From Thalassotalea euphylliae (GTDB lineage Bacteria > Pseudomonadota > Gammaproteobacteria > Enterobacterales > Alteromonadaceae), in the NCBI RefSeq assembly GCF_003390335.1, contig NZ_QUOU01000001.1:4650001-4714000 (forward strand): a stretch of DNA of 64,000 nt, in the 5' to 3' direction. This document shows, in pieces, positions 8,453-17,175 of this stretch (position 1 is its first letter; every line of letters begins with the position of its first letter). Both the position numbers and the translations under genes were made by a program. Below the pieces are notes generated by a model, which did no database searches, was not told the origin of the DNA, and saw only the letters and a program-made list of their open reading frames with translations.

Positions 8453-8929
8453 ATGACCATTGCCCTTAATGACAAGATGCCAAGCGGCCAACTACAAGAA
8501 CTCAAAGATGGCGAGATGATCACTCACCAAACTGATGAGTTATTTGCCAACAAAAAAGTGGTGCTATTTGCTGTACCTGGCGCATTTACGCCAACCTGTT
8601 CAGCCGCGCACTTGCCGGGATACGTTGTTAATGCGGATGAATTTGCCGCTAAAGGCGTTGACTTAATTGCTTGTGTATCAGTTAACGATGCCTTTGTGAT
8701 GAATGCTTGGGGCGCGGCACAGAATGCCGAGCATATTGCCATGCTAGGCGACGGTGATGGTAGCTTCGCTAAAGCCCTAGGTCTTGAGATGGAGACTGGC
8801 GCATTCGGTGGGTTGCGTTCTCAGCGTTACGCTATGGTCATTGAAAATGGCACAGTAACCTTGTTAAACGTTGAAAAACCAAAAGAATTTGAAGTTTCAA
8901 AAGCGGAAGCTGTGCTTGCTGCATTGTAA
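8453..8929 (+). CDS. Peroxiredoxin, Prx5-type (thiol peroxidase)
   Basis: A 158-residue AhpC/TSA-superfamily peroxidase of the Prx5/redoxin group. The peroxidatic cysteine is Cys49 in VPGAFTPTCSAAHLPGY, with the conserved Pro/Thr and downstream Arg (LRSQRYAMVI). Another cysteine near residue 73 (LIACVSVND) is the usual candidate in this family for a second thiol. It reduces hydrogen peroxide and organic peroxides using glutaredoxin or thioredoxin; no fused glutaredoxin domain is present here. The ferritin gene follows 141 bp downstream behind its own probable promoter, which puts two iron/oxidant defence genes side by side. Confidence 0.93.
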   Translation: MTIALNDKMPSGQLQELKDGEMITHQTDELFANKKVVLFAVPGAFTPTCSAAHLPGYVVNADEFAAKGVDLIACVSVNDAFVMNAWGAAQNAEHIAMLGDGDGSFAKALGLEMETGAFGGLRSQRYAMVIENGTVTLLNVEKPKEFEVSKAEAVLAAL

Positions 8930-8957
8930 TCAGCAATTATCGAGTGCATAACAGAAG

Positions 8958-8976
8958 ATAAACAATAACCATTATC
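8958..8976. promoter_or_regulatory. Possible Fur box upstream of ferritin
   Basis: The 19-mer ending ATAACCATTATC matches 13 of 19 positions of the E. coli Fur consensus (GATAATGATAATCATTATC), and its right half is nearly perfect. It lies about 95 bp before the ferritin ATG, a plausible place for iron-dependent control. Match quality alone is not proof. Confidence 0.35.
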
Positions 8977-9070
8977 ACTTTGTATCCATTTGTTTTTATT
9001 GGTTTTTATTTGTCATCATCGAAACTTTTTGGCACAATGCCGCCATTATTAACGCTGTGAGGTTGTTCCT

Positions 9071-9601
9071 ATGTTGAAGCCGGAAATGGTTAAAGAGCTT
9101 AACCAACAAATTAATTTAGAGTTTTACTCATCAAATATGTATCTGCAAATGAGCGCTTGGTGTGAAGACCAAGGCTTTGAAGGTGCAGCAGAGTTTATGC
9201 GTAAGCATGCACTTGAAGAAATGGATCATATGAACCGCTTATTCACTTACGTCAGTGAAACCGGTGCTATGCCAATTTTAGGCGCTATTGAAGCGCCGCC
9301 GTACGAGTTCAGTTCATTAGCTGATGTGTTTGAACAAACATACAAGCACGAATGCCATATTACAGAGCAAATTAACAGCTTGGCGCATAAGGCTTTTACC
9401 TCGCAAGATTACTCAACCTTTAACTTCTTGCAATGGTACGTTGCTGAGCAGCACGAAGAAGAAACCTTATTCAAAAGCGTGCTCGATAAAATCAATCTAG
9501 TTGGTCACGATGGCCACGCACTATTCTTTGTTGATAAAGACTTAGCGGAAATGGCTAAATCTGGCGGCAATGGTAGTGTAATGACGGATGCCAACGCCTA
9601 A
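9071..9601 (+). CDS. ftnA: Non-haem bacterial ferritin
   Basis: A 176-residue ferritin that oxidises Fe(II) and stores it as a mineral inside a 24-subunit shell. Ferroxidase ligands are visible: Glu17 (INLEFYSS), Tyr24, Glu50 and His53 (HALEEMDHMNRLF), and the later acidic group in QHEEETLF. Length and order match E. coli FtnA. It is a single gene, flanked upstream by a possible Fur box and downstream by a strong terminator. Confidence 0.96.
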   Translation: MLKPEMVKELNQQINLEFYSSNMYLQMSAWCEDQGFEGAAEFMRKHALEEMDHMNRLFTYVSETGAMPILGAIEAPPYEFSSLADVFEQTYKHECHITEQINSLAHKAFTSQDYSTFNFLQWYVAEQHEEETLFKSVLDKINLVGHDGHALFFVDKDLAEMAKSGGNGSVMTDANA

Positions 9602-9640
9602 GCACACTCGCTTTAAGCAAATACATCACAAAAAATAACA

Positions 9641-9662
9641 GGGGCTTGATAGCCCCTTTTTT
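9641..9662 (+). terminator. Rho-independent terminator after ferritin
   Basis: GGGGCT (9641-9646) pairs with AGCCCC (9651-9656) around a TGAT loop, followed by six T residues. Confidence 0.9.
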
Positions 9663-9708
9663 GTAATCTCACTATAATAGCGGCTTTATTTTCAATAGAG
9701 CCTTTTTC

Positions 9709-10920
9709 ATGTCAGTTGTCACTACAGACGTTTTAATTATTGGCGCCGGTGCCGCCGGCCTTATGTGCGCCGCCACCGCTGGTTATCGCGGAAAATCTGT
9801 TACTGTCGTGGATATGGGGAAAAAGCCCGGTCGTAAAATTCTGATCAGTGGTGGTGGCCGCTGTAATTTTACCAACGAAAATGCGCGTCCCGAAAACTAC
9901 CTGTGCCAGAACCCACACTTCGTTAAATCAGCACTAAGCCGCTACAGCGCGCAAGACTTTATTGAGTTGGTAGATCGCCATGGGCTTGCTTATCACCATA
10001 AAACTTTAGGCCAGCTATTTTGTGATGATAGCGCGCAAGATATCGTTGATATTTTGATGACCGAGTGTGACTGGGCAGGGGTAAATATCGCGCTACGCAG
10101 CGAAGTGCTGTCAGTAACCGCCTTATCTAGAGAAAGCGAAGAAAGTGAACAAGGCTACCAAGTTGTCACCTCAGGTGAAACTTACCAGTGCCACTCTTTG
10201 GTTATCGCTTCAGGTGGCTTAACCATGCCGAAATTAGGAGCAACACCTATCGGCTATAAAATCGCAGAGCAATTCGATTTAGACGTTTTGCCAACCATGG
10301 CAGCACTGGTGCCATTTACCTTGCACGATCACGACAAACAACGTTTTGACGGTTTGTCAGGCATTAGTTTGCCAACAGTTGTCACCGCTGATGATGGCAC
10401 CCAATTTCGTGAGAATATTTTGTTTACGCATCGCGGCTTATCCGGCCCCGCAATACTGCAAATTTCGTCATTTTGGCGAGCAGGGCAGGCAGTAACTATT
10501 GATCTACTGCCAGACAGTCCAATTGCAGAGCTCGTCAAAGATTGGCGTCAAAACAGCCCACAAAAATCACTGAAAAATTTGCTAACCACTGTGTTACCCA
10601 AACGCTTAGTAGAAGCTATGGTCAACAACAAAGAGCTGACCGACAAAGTGATCAGCCAACTCAGCAATGAAGAAGTTACTTACTTGCAACAATACCTACA
10701 CCACTGGCAAATTAAACCTAACGGCACCGAAGGTTACCGCACCGCAGAAGTCACCTTAGGCGGCGTCGAAACTGATGAACTCAGCTCAAAAACCTTTGAG
10801 GCGAAAAACGCCAAAGGCTTGTTTTTTATTGGCGAAGTGATTGACGTAACGGGTTGGCTTGGGGGCTACAACTTCCAATTCGCGTGGAGCTCTGGTGTAG
10901 CTTGTGGGCAGGCGGTTTAA
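9709..10920 (+). CDS. yhiN: HI0933/YhiN-family FAD-dependent oxidoreductase
   Basis: A 403-residue flavoprotein of the HI0933-like family (also named BaiN-like). The N-terminal dinucleotide-binding loop is LIIGAGAAGLMCA (residues about 9-21), followed by the family motif GKKPGRKILISGGGRCNFTN. The C-terminal FAD contact is in GLFFIGEVIDVTGWLGGYNF. The physiological substrate of the YhiN group is not established; a reductase role is inferred from the fold. The gene is monocistronic and convergent with the defence island, sharing the hairpin region 10939-11009. Confidence 0.92.
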   Translation: MSVVTTDVLIIGAGAAGLMCAATAGYRGKSVTVVDMGKKPGRKILISGGGRCNFTNENARPENYLCQNPHFVKSALSRYSAQDFIELVDRHGLAYHHKTLGQLFCDDSAQDIVDILMTECDWAGVNIALRSEVLSVTALSRESEESEQGYQVVTSGETYQCHSLVIASGGLTMPKLGATPIGYKIAEQFDLDVLPTMAALVPFTLHDHDKQRFDGLSGISLPTVVTADDGTQFRENILFTHRGLSGPAILQISSFWRAGQAVTIDLLPDSPIAELVKDWRQNSPQKSLKNLLTTVLPKRLVEAMVNNKELTDKVISQLSNEEVTYLQQYLHHWQIKPNGTEGYRTAEVTLGGVETDELSSKTFEAKNAKGLFFIGEVIDVTGWLGGYNFQFAWSSGVACGQAV

Positions 10921-10938
10921 TTGTATTCTGCTATTAAA

Positions 10939-11009
10939 AAATGAGACATTCTAATAGTAAAAGAGACAATCTAATAAAAAATGAGATTGTTGATCAGTTT
11001 GTCTCATTT
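10939..11009. terminator. Nested inverted repeat between convergent genes
   Basis: AAATGAGACA (10939-10948) pairs with TGTCTCATTT (11000-11009), and inside it ACAATCT (10966-10972) pairs with AGATTGT (10984-10990). The A/T-rich structure fills the gap between two converging transcripts and may act as a bidirectional terminator, though the stems are weak. Confidence 0.45.
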
Positions 11010-11018
11010 AAGAGCTTA

Positions 11019-11765
11019 TTAATAACTCCAATCCTCATAGGCCAGAGGCAGGCTATTAAGCAAGTCTCTGCGTTCACGCCAGTTAGGCATGTACTTGTCC
11101 ATGAAAGATCTGAATCGCTCATTATGGTGGCGTTCTAGCAAGTGAACTAGCTCGTGGGCAACGATGAACTCCATACACTCTGGTGGCTTCTTAGCAAGTT
11201 CGAGGTTAAGCCATATACGCTTCGCTTGAATATTGCAGCTTCCCCATTTGGTTTTCATCTTTTTGATATTGAGAGAGTTAGCGTTTACACCTAGTTTTTT
11301 TTCCCATTGAGGTAATAACTTCTCAAGTGAGCGCTGCATTTCATCTCGATAGAAACGGTTAAGCAGTTTGAGCTTATTGTCGGTTGACGTATTTTCTGCA
11401 ACTGCTAACACTAAATTACCGTTGCCTTTTGCGGTAACCGCGTATTTCCCTTGCGCCTCAACAAGCTTTAAGCGGTATTTTTTACCCCATAGGTAGTGGC
11501 ATTCACCATTAACCATTTCTCGTATTGATTGACGCTCTTGTCCTGCAAAGTCAGCTTGCTGTTTCTTAATCCATGCAAGTTTGTTTACGATCGCCAGCCT
11601 AATCTTTTGTTCACTCGTATCGTTGGGGATAGACAAGCGTACTTTGCCATTTGGCGGTAGTACGCTTAAGTGAATGTTTTTAATAGCTCTGCGATTTAGC
11701 TCAACATCAATGTCACCAATGCGAACTACTTCAACACTGTGAGCATTGCTTTTGGTATGGCGCAC
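11019..11765 (-). CDS. YgjP-like zinc metallopeptidase (DUF45) linked to HsdR
   Basis: A 248-residue protein with the HExxH zinc motif HELVH in MEFIVAHELVHLLERHHN and a conserved TKWGSCN sequence upstream, the hallmarks of the YgjP/DUF45 family. Such genes are very often found directly after hsdR in type I restriction operons, but their role there is not understood. The ATG at 11765 overlaps the hsdR stop by one base, so it is translationally coupled to hsdR and is the last gene of the island. Confidence 0.88.
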   Translation of the reverse strand: MRHTKSNAHSVEVVRIGDIDVELNRRAIKNIHLSVLPPNGKVRLSIPNDTSEQKIRLAIVNKLAWIKKQQADFAGQERQSIREMVNGECHYLWGKKYRLKLVEAQGKYAVTAKGNGNLVLAVAENTSTDNKLKLLNRFYRDEMQRSLEKLLPQWEKKLGVNANSLNIKKMKTKWGSCNIQAKRIWLNLELAKKPPECMEFIVAHELVHLLERHHNERFRSFMDKYMPNWRERRDLLNSLPLAYEDWSY

Positions 11766-14700
11766 TAATGGTATTCCTTCTGAGCTTTAATTAGCTCCAT
11801 CACATCTACAATATTGACCTCATAACCTGCCGCTTCTTCTCGCACTGCGTTAGCTATCTCACGCTCTTTAAATCTATCTCCAAGCCAATCTGCTTTTTTA
11901 GTGTAGCGAACAGCAGTATCAATTTTAGTTGTAAGTACTTCATCGTTACCGAAGTTATCATAAATTGCTTGTTTGGCTGGCGTATCAACAGAAGTGGGGT
12001 AGCTTTGATTGCTATTTTCAGTTGGATTTACCACTTTTTTTGCTAGTGCTCTAATTTGCTCTAGATACTCTTGATAGCTAATAGCCTGTTCTCTTCGCTG
12101 ATTAATGATTTCATCGAGCAAGGTTGCCATACTGTCAAAGTATTTTGGGTTTACTGGATTTTCATCAACAATAGTTTTTCTGACGTTATTTTCAATGGCT
12201 TCTGCCATTGCGTCTTCGTTGTCCCGCAAGCCTTCAGGTAAATCCTCTAAACCTTTACCGTTGTTGTTTACCACGAGATCAATTAAGCCCAACTCTTCAA
12301 AGTCCATCAATAATTCGCTGTCATCAGCTCGAATATACATATCCAATAGATGACGCATGGCTGGCTCAAAACGTTTCATTTCGAGTAAGTCGCCACTGGC
12401 AAGTTTTACTTCGTCACGAACCTTTTCGAAGTATGCGACTTCTTTCTTAATATTTTCAGCTTCTTCAAAGGTGTAACCAGCTTGCTCCATTTCATTTGCA
12501 AGGTTAGTGTATGCACGAATCAGTTTAGCGACTGATTGATATAGAGTTAAACGTAGTGCTTCTTTTTCAGTGCGCTCATTTTCATCTTTAGATTCAACAC
12601 CAGACTCACCACAAAAATAATGGATAAAATCTTTAGTATCTCTAGGTGCTTTCACTGGCTCACATAACGCTCGTACCGCTTCTAACGCATTATCTAAGTC
12701 AGCACGAGATTCTTGTAAGCGATCTTTTAAAAGCCCTTTAACATCGTCAGCATCGTAGCCATCAAACGCTTCGGCTGTGTAATCTTTAATGGCTTTATCA
12801 AGTGAACGGAACAAGTCTTTGTAGTCGATGATGTAACCGTAGTCTTTATCTTCACCATCCAATCGGTTTACACGGCAGATGGCTTGGAATAGGTTGTGAT
12901 CGGCCATTTTTTTATCGATATAGAGGTAAGTGGCAGAAGGGGCATCGAAGCCAGTGAGCAGCTTATCTACAACGATCAGTAGACGCATTTGCCCCGGCTC
13001 TTCGATAAAGCGTTTCTTAACGGCTTTTTCGAACTCTTCTACACGCTTGGCTGCTTCTTCTTCGCTTTGCTCAAAGTACTCAGCTAACATTTTGCGATAG
13101 GTGTCATACTTAAACAGCTTTTCAGTTAAGCCTTCACCAGATTCTTCGCCTTTTATAGCGCCTGCGACTGGCTGATAACTGGTTACTACTGCACACTTTC
13201 CTGCAAGGTCGGTCTTACTAAATAAATCATAAATAACACATGCTTGATGGACGCTAGCGCACACAAGCATGGCGTTACCTCTACCAGACATCAGCGCAGG
13301 TTTGATTTCCATATCCATTAAAATGTCGCTAACAATTTGCTCTAAACGAGATTTGCTGGAGAGCACCTTTTGCATGGTGCCCCATTTTTGTTTTAGCTGC
13401 ATTTTAGCAAGGTTAGAAAGCCCTTTAGTCTTAGCTTCAAACCACTGGTCTACTTTTTTCTCTGACGTTAAATGCTGATCAATATCTCTTGCTTCATAAC
13501 GAAGATCTAGCACCACACCATCACTTACGGCTTCATCAAATTTGTAAGTGTGAATATATGGGCCGAATACTTCCAAGGACTTTTTCTTGTCCTTTTTCAT
13601 CAGTGGCGTACCTGTAAAACCTATAAACATGGCTTCAGGTAAAATAGCTTTCATCGCCTCGTGTAACTTGCCTGATTGTGTTCGGTGACACTCATCAACA
13701 AACACAAACAAGTTACCTTTTGCTGCAAAGTCACTTGGTAGGTTTTTGGTTAATGCTTCAAGGTAGTCTTTTGTTGCTTCATCATCATCTTCTTCGGTAA
13801 CTGCTTCGCCATTTCGACCAAACTTATGTACTAGTGAACAGAATAGCCAAGGGTTAGGTTGATTAAGCGTGGCAACCAAGTCCCGTCCGCTTTTAGTGCG
13901 ATAGATCTCTTCATCAACACCAGAGAAAACTTTTTCTATTTGTTCGTCTAATTCGGTTCGGTCAGTAACAATTAGCACCCGTGAATCTGTTACATTTTCA
14001 CGTATCCATTTGGCAAGCCAAACCATCGTTAAGCTTTTGCCTGAACCTTGCGTGTGCCAGATAATGCCATCATCGTGCATTTGAACGTGTTTCTGTGCCG
14101 CTTGGATGCCGAAGTATTGGTTGTGTCGGCATGTTTTCTTCACGCCAGCGTCAAACACGATAAAGTCATGAATGAGTTGCATGAATCGCTTTTTATCGCA
14201 CAATTGTGCGATATGAATATCGAGTAAGTTCTCTGTTGTAATGCCTTTTGCTGGAAGAGGATTGGGGTTTTCTTTACCGCTATATTCTTTCCATTCAAGG
14301 TAGTATTTTTCAGATGTCTCAATCGTGCCATAACGAACACCTTGGGTGTCATTACCCGCCATAACGAGCTGCATGGTGGTAAAGAAATTACGAATAAACG
14401 CTTTCTTTTGATTATCTAAGTTTTGGCGAATACCTTCGCTGACTGATACTGAAGAGCGTTTTAGTTCAATGACCCCAAGTGCGATGCCATTAACGTAAAT
14501 CACAATATCAGGGCGTTTTTTCAATTCACCTTTTACAGTGACTTCTTCAGCAATGGCAAAGTCATTAGCTTCTGGTTTTTTCCAGTCTATTAGCCAAACT
14601 GTTTGGTTTTGTTCACCCGCACCTTCTTTTTCTTTTACGCCATAGCGAAGAAGGCGATAAACATCTTTGTTTGCATCAAAAAGCTTTTTACCTTCACCTA

Positions 14701-14914
14701 GGGCTGCGGCAGTATCCAGTTGGCGTAATGTACGGGTAATCAGTGCATCAGAAATTCCACGACCTTTTAGCCATTTAGTGAGCAGGTCTTTTTCAATATT
14801 GCTGTTACCTTCTCGGTATTCCCAATTACCTAGGTAGTCGTAATCAAGTTGTTCTTTAAAAAACTTAACTACGCGGTTTTGGGTTTTTCTCTCTAATTGA
14901 CCGACATTACTCAT
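11765..14914 (-). CDS. hsdR: Type I restriction endonuclease subunit R (HsdR), apparently orphaned
   Basis: A 1049-residue DNA translocase/nuclease. The N-terminal PD-(D/E)xK nuclease core is RPDIVIY...VIELKRS with Asp136, Glu150 and Lys152. The SF2 motor follows: Walker A HTQGSGKSLTMVWLA near residue 290, DECH box in VFVDECHRTQ, FTGTPL, and a C-terminal helicase lobe with VVDKLLTGFDAP and QAICRVNR. A helical C-terminal domain, which in this family docks onto the methylase, completes it. HsdR normally cuts only in complex with HsdM and HsdS, and neither is intact in this window (see the hsdS remnant at 19220). Its ATG overlaps the end of the upstream DUF262 gene by four bases (ATGA). The frame itself is intact. 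Confidence 0.95.
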   Translation of the reverse strand: MSNVGQLERKTQNRVVKFFKEQLDYDYLGNWEYREGNSNIEKDLLTKWLKGRGISDALITRTLRQLDTAAALGEGKKLFDANKDVYRLLRYGVKEKEGAGEQNQTVWLIDWKKPEANDFAIAEEVTVKGELKKRPDIVIYVNGIALGVIELKRSSVSVSEGIRQNLDNQKKAFIRNFFTTMQLVMAGNDTQGVRYGTIETSEKYYLEWKEYSGKENPNPLPAKGITTENLLDIHIAQLCDKKRFMQLIHDFIVFDAGVKKTCRHNQYFGIQAAQKHVQMHDDGIIWHTQGSGKSLTMVWLAKWIRENVTDSRVLIVTDRTELDEQIEKVFSGVDEEIYRTKSGRDLVATLNQPNPWLFCSLVHKFGRNGEAVTEEDDDEATKDYLEALTKNLPSDFAAKGNLFVFVDECHRTQSGKLHEAMKAILPEAMFIGFTGTPLMKKDKKKSLEVFGPYIHTYKFDEAVSDGVVLDLRYEARDIDQHLTSEKKVDQWFEAKTKGLSNLAKMQLKQKWGTMQKVLSSKSRLEQIVSDILMDMEIKPALMSGRGNAMLVCASVHQACVIYDLFSKTDLAGKCAVVTSYQPVAGAIKGEESGEGLTEKLFKYDTYRKMLAEYFEQSEEEAAKRVEEFEKAVKKRFIEEPGQMRLLIVVDKLLTGFDAPSATYLYIDKKMADHNLFQAICRVNRLDGEDKDYGYIIDYKDLFRSLDKAIKDYTAEAFDGYDADDVKGLLKDRLQESRADLDNALEAVRALCEPVKAPRDTKDFIHYFCGESGVESKDENERTEKEALRLTLYQSVAKLIRAYTNLANEMEQAGYTFEEAENIKKEVAYFEKVRDEVKLASGDLLEMKRFEPAMRHLLDMYIRADDSELLMDFEELGLIDLVVNNNGKGLEDLPEGLRDNEDAMAEAIENNVRKTIVDENPVNPKYFDSMATLLDEIINQRREQAISYQEYLEQIRALAKKVVNPTENSNQSYPTSVDTPAKQAIYDNFGNDEVLTTKIDTAVRYTKKADWLGDRFKEREIANAVREEAAGYEVNIVDVMELIKAQKEYH

Positions 14915-17175
14915 TCTGACACTTCCTTTAGTCCAGTAATTTCATATGCAAACTTGCTTAGCGCTTTTGTTGATGCATCATCTTCAAAAGTCACTTCCTT
15001 ATCGTCTTGCCATAATTCATAGGTAAATGTCTTGTTGAAACAAAAATAAAGATCAAGACCTTTCCAGTTTTTGAAATGCACACTAGGTACATCATTATCG
15101 CTATAGACCCAATGATACTCATAATCCAGCTTCAATAAACTTGATAGCTCAGGTGCATTTTCTTTAACTAACCTTTTTAATTTTAAGAAGACATAATAGC
15201 TATATAAGCCATAATGATAGCCAGACATTTTTTGACCACACAGTAAATATATTTCGCCACTTTCACCATAACCAAAGCGAGCACACATTTTGCTACATTC
15301 GTTAAGCATCTCTGGCTCATCAATAATACATTTACGCCAACCAATCACTTTTGAATTTGCAATAAGGTGTTCCATTCCTATTATTTCATGCCCTTCATCC
15401 AGTGCATTCAAAAGTTGGAATAAGAGCTTTTGTCTATGAGATTTATCATTAAATACACTGCGCCAGTTTTCATTGCGATCACGAGCATTGCTTTGAACGT
15501 TTCTACAAAAACTTTTATTTCGCCACTGCTTAACAAGATAGTCGCCAAAAGTTAATAATGACCTATGAACTAGGTAGTCTTTTCTTCCAAGTACATCACT
15601 TGAAAATAATACGGCTGCTTTGCTGGCATTACGTTTAAATGTATCTATACAAAACGAACTTTCACTTTCATGTTTGCATGAATCAAGTAAGAACCCAATT
15701 TGACCATAAAAATAACTGTGCTCGTGGTAGGGTTTAAATGCTTTTAGCCATTGTTCATCATTGATAATAAGTTGAGCTTTAAGTATTTCTTCACTTCTTT
15801 GTAGCTCATTAAAGAATTGGATATCTTTGCTTTCAAGCTTAGCTAAATTAGTGAAAACATTTGAATAGAGCTTGTTAGCCAAACTAGAAAGCGAATTTAC
15901 TGCATTAACATAATCTGCGGCAGAGTCGTAAGCTGTGTTGTTTATAAGTCGTTCTGTAACCTCTAACCAATACACTAAGTTCTTCACATCCTCATGAGAG
16001 AGCGAATTGATGTTTTTAAAACAAGGGTTAATACAAATAAAATTATAAAGCGAAGCAAAACGAACTTTTTCCAAATAACCGTTTTTATTGATACCGTCAT
16101 TAAAGGTTTTTAGCACTTTATCTTTAATAAAAGTTTCACAGTCAAAGTTAAATTGTATGTCGTGAATAAAATCAAGGAATTGGTAAGCATTATTTAAGCA
16201 GGTATTTGAAAAACACTTTAATGTCTCATACTGCGAATGACCAAAGTAAGAATTGTCGCGCAATTGGCTTACAACACTTTCATATTCTTTTTCATTCTTC
16301 TTACTTGCATTTTCAATGGTAGAGACAAATTGAGTTAGGGCAATGGTTTTAAAAAAGCGTAAGTAAGTATCATCAACCTCAGTACTGCCTTTAGGCCGCA
16401 TTTTCCAAAAAACGTCTGTCCATGATTTATCGAGCTTCAACCAAAAATCTTCAGCTAAACAGATCTCTTCAGAGCGGTTAACATAACCTTGCAACCATGC
16501 CTTTAGGTTTTCAAACTCTGTCAAAGCCTGCCCTCTGGCGTTCATTTTTATATAAAGTTCGTCTGTTAGTGCAAAGTTATCCATGTTTAGAAAATGGAAG
16601 GTAACTGGTGGCTTTTCACTACAAATCAACATATTCCATAAGTCAGGCGAAAGTGCAGCTTTAAATACCCGATGGATCTCATCTAGCATCACTAGCATTG
16701 CCTTAACCGTTGGATCGTCCTTCCATACCGAGAAAAACCAGCTCGCATCAAAAAGCATTTCAGACAAGCTCCCCTCTATTTCTTGAATTACAATATCATC
16801 ACTGAAACGCAGTAATGAATGGGTAAACTCTTTAGAGGTGACTCGATTTTCATATTTAAATTTAGCCAATTTACTTTTTACAGTAGCAAGGTTGCCCGTG
16901 CCAATTGCAATATACCAATGGAGCAAAAATAACGTGGTAATACGTTGCTGACCATCTAGCAAAATCAGGTGGTCATCTTTAACTGAGCCATAAATAAAAT
17001 CGAGATCTTGACTTTTTTCCGGGTCGTTGATCATGGTAAAAAGATCAGCAATAAACTCAGTTCTTATTTGGTTTGCCTTGCTATCGTCTCTACCCTGCGC
17101 ATAATCTCGTTGAATAATCGGTATGCTAATGGCATGCTCGTCAAGTAATTGCCAAAATGTCTTTTTCATACTCAT
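14911..17175 (-). CDS. DUF262 (GmrS-like) protein, 754 aa
   Basis: The N-terminal third is a DUF262 domain: IPIIQRDYAQGR (residues 18-29), then YGSVKDDHLILLDGQQRITTL with the signature DGQQR at 74-78. DUF262 is a ParB/Srx-like nucleotide-binding domain found in the modification-dependent enzyme GmrSD and other defence proteins. No DUF1524 nuclease motif (H-x-x-P or EHIxxQ type) was found in the C-terminal part, which is helical and otherwise unrecognised; a NENWRSVFND stretch lies near residue 590. The gene overlaps hsdR by four bases and the other DUF262 gene by four bases, so all are one transcript. Base composition is clearly more A/T-rich than neighbouring housekeeping genes, consistent with horizontal transfer. 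Confidence 0.82.
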   Translation of the reverse strand: MSMKKTFWQLLDEHAISIPIIQRDYAQGRDDSKANQIRTEFIADLFTMINDPEKSQDLDFIYGSVKDDHLILLDGQQRITTLFLLHWYIAIGTGNLATVKSKLAKFKYENRVTSKEFTHSLLRFSDDIVIQEIEGSLSEMLFDASWFFSVWKDDPTVKAMLVMLDEIHRVFKAALSPDLWNMLICSEKPPVTFHFLNMDNFALTDELYIKMNARGQALTEFENLKAWLQGYVNRSEEICLAEDFWLKLDKSWTDVFWKMRPKGSTEVDDTYLRFFKTIALTQFVSTIENASKKNEKEYESVVSQLRDNSYFGHSQYETLKCFSNTCLNNAYQFLDFIHDIQFNFDCETFIKDKVLKTFNDGINKNGYLEKVRFASLYNFICINPCFKNINSLSHEDVKNLVYWLEVTERLINNTAYDSAADYVNAVNSLSSLANKLYSNVFTNLAKLESKDIQFFNELQRSEEILKAQLIINDEQWLKAFKPYHEHSYFYGQIGFLLDSCKHESESSFCIDTFKRNASKAAVLFSSDVLGRKDYLVHRSLLTFGDYLVKQWRNKSFCRNVQSNARDRNENWRSVFNDKSHRQKLLFQLLNALDEGHEIIGMEHLIANSKVIGWRKCIIDEPEMLNECSKMCARFGYGESGEIYLLCGQKMSGYHYGLYSYYVFLKLKRLVKENAPELSSLLKLDYEYHWVYSDNDVPSVHFKNWKGLDLYFCFNKTFTYELWQDDKEVTFEDDASTKALSKFAYEITGLKEVSE

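Noticed and set aside
11765..14914. Calling the island a complete type I restriction-modification system
   Set aside because: No hsdM and no intact hsdS are present in the window; only the C-terminal codons of hsdS remain.
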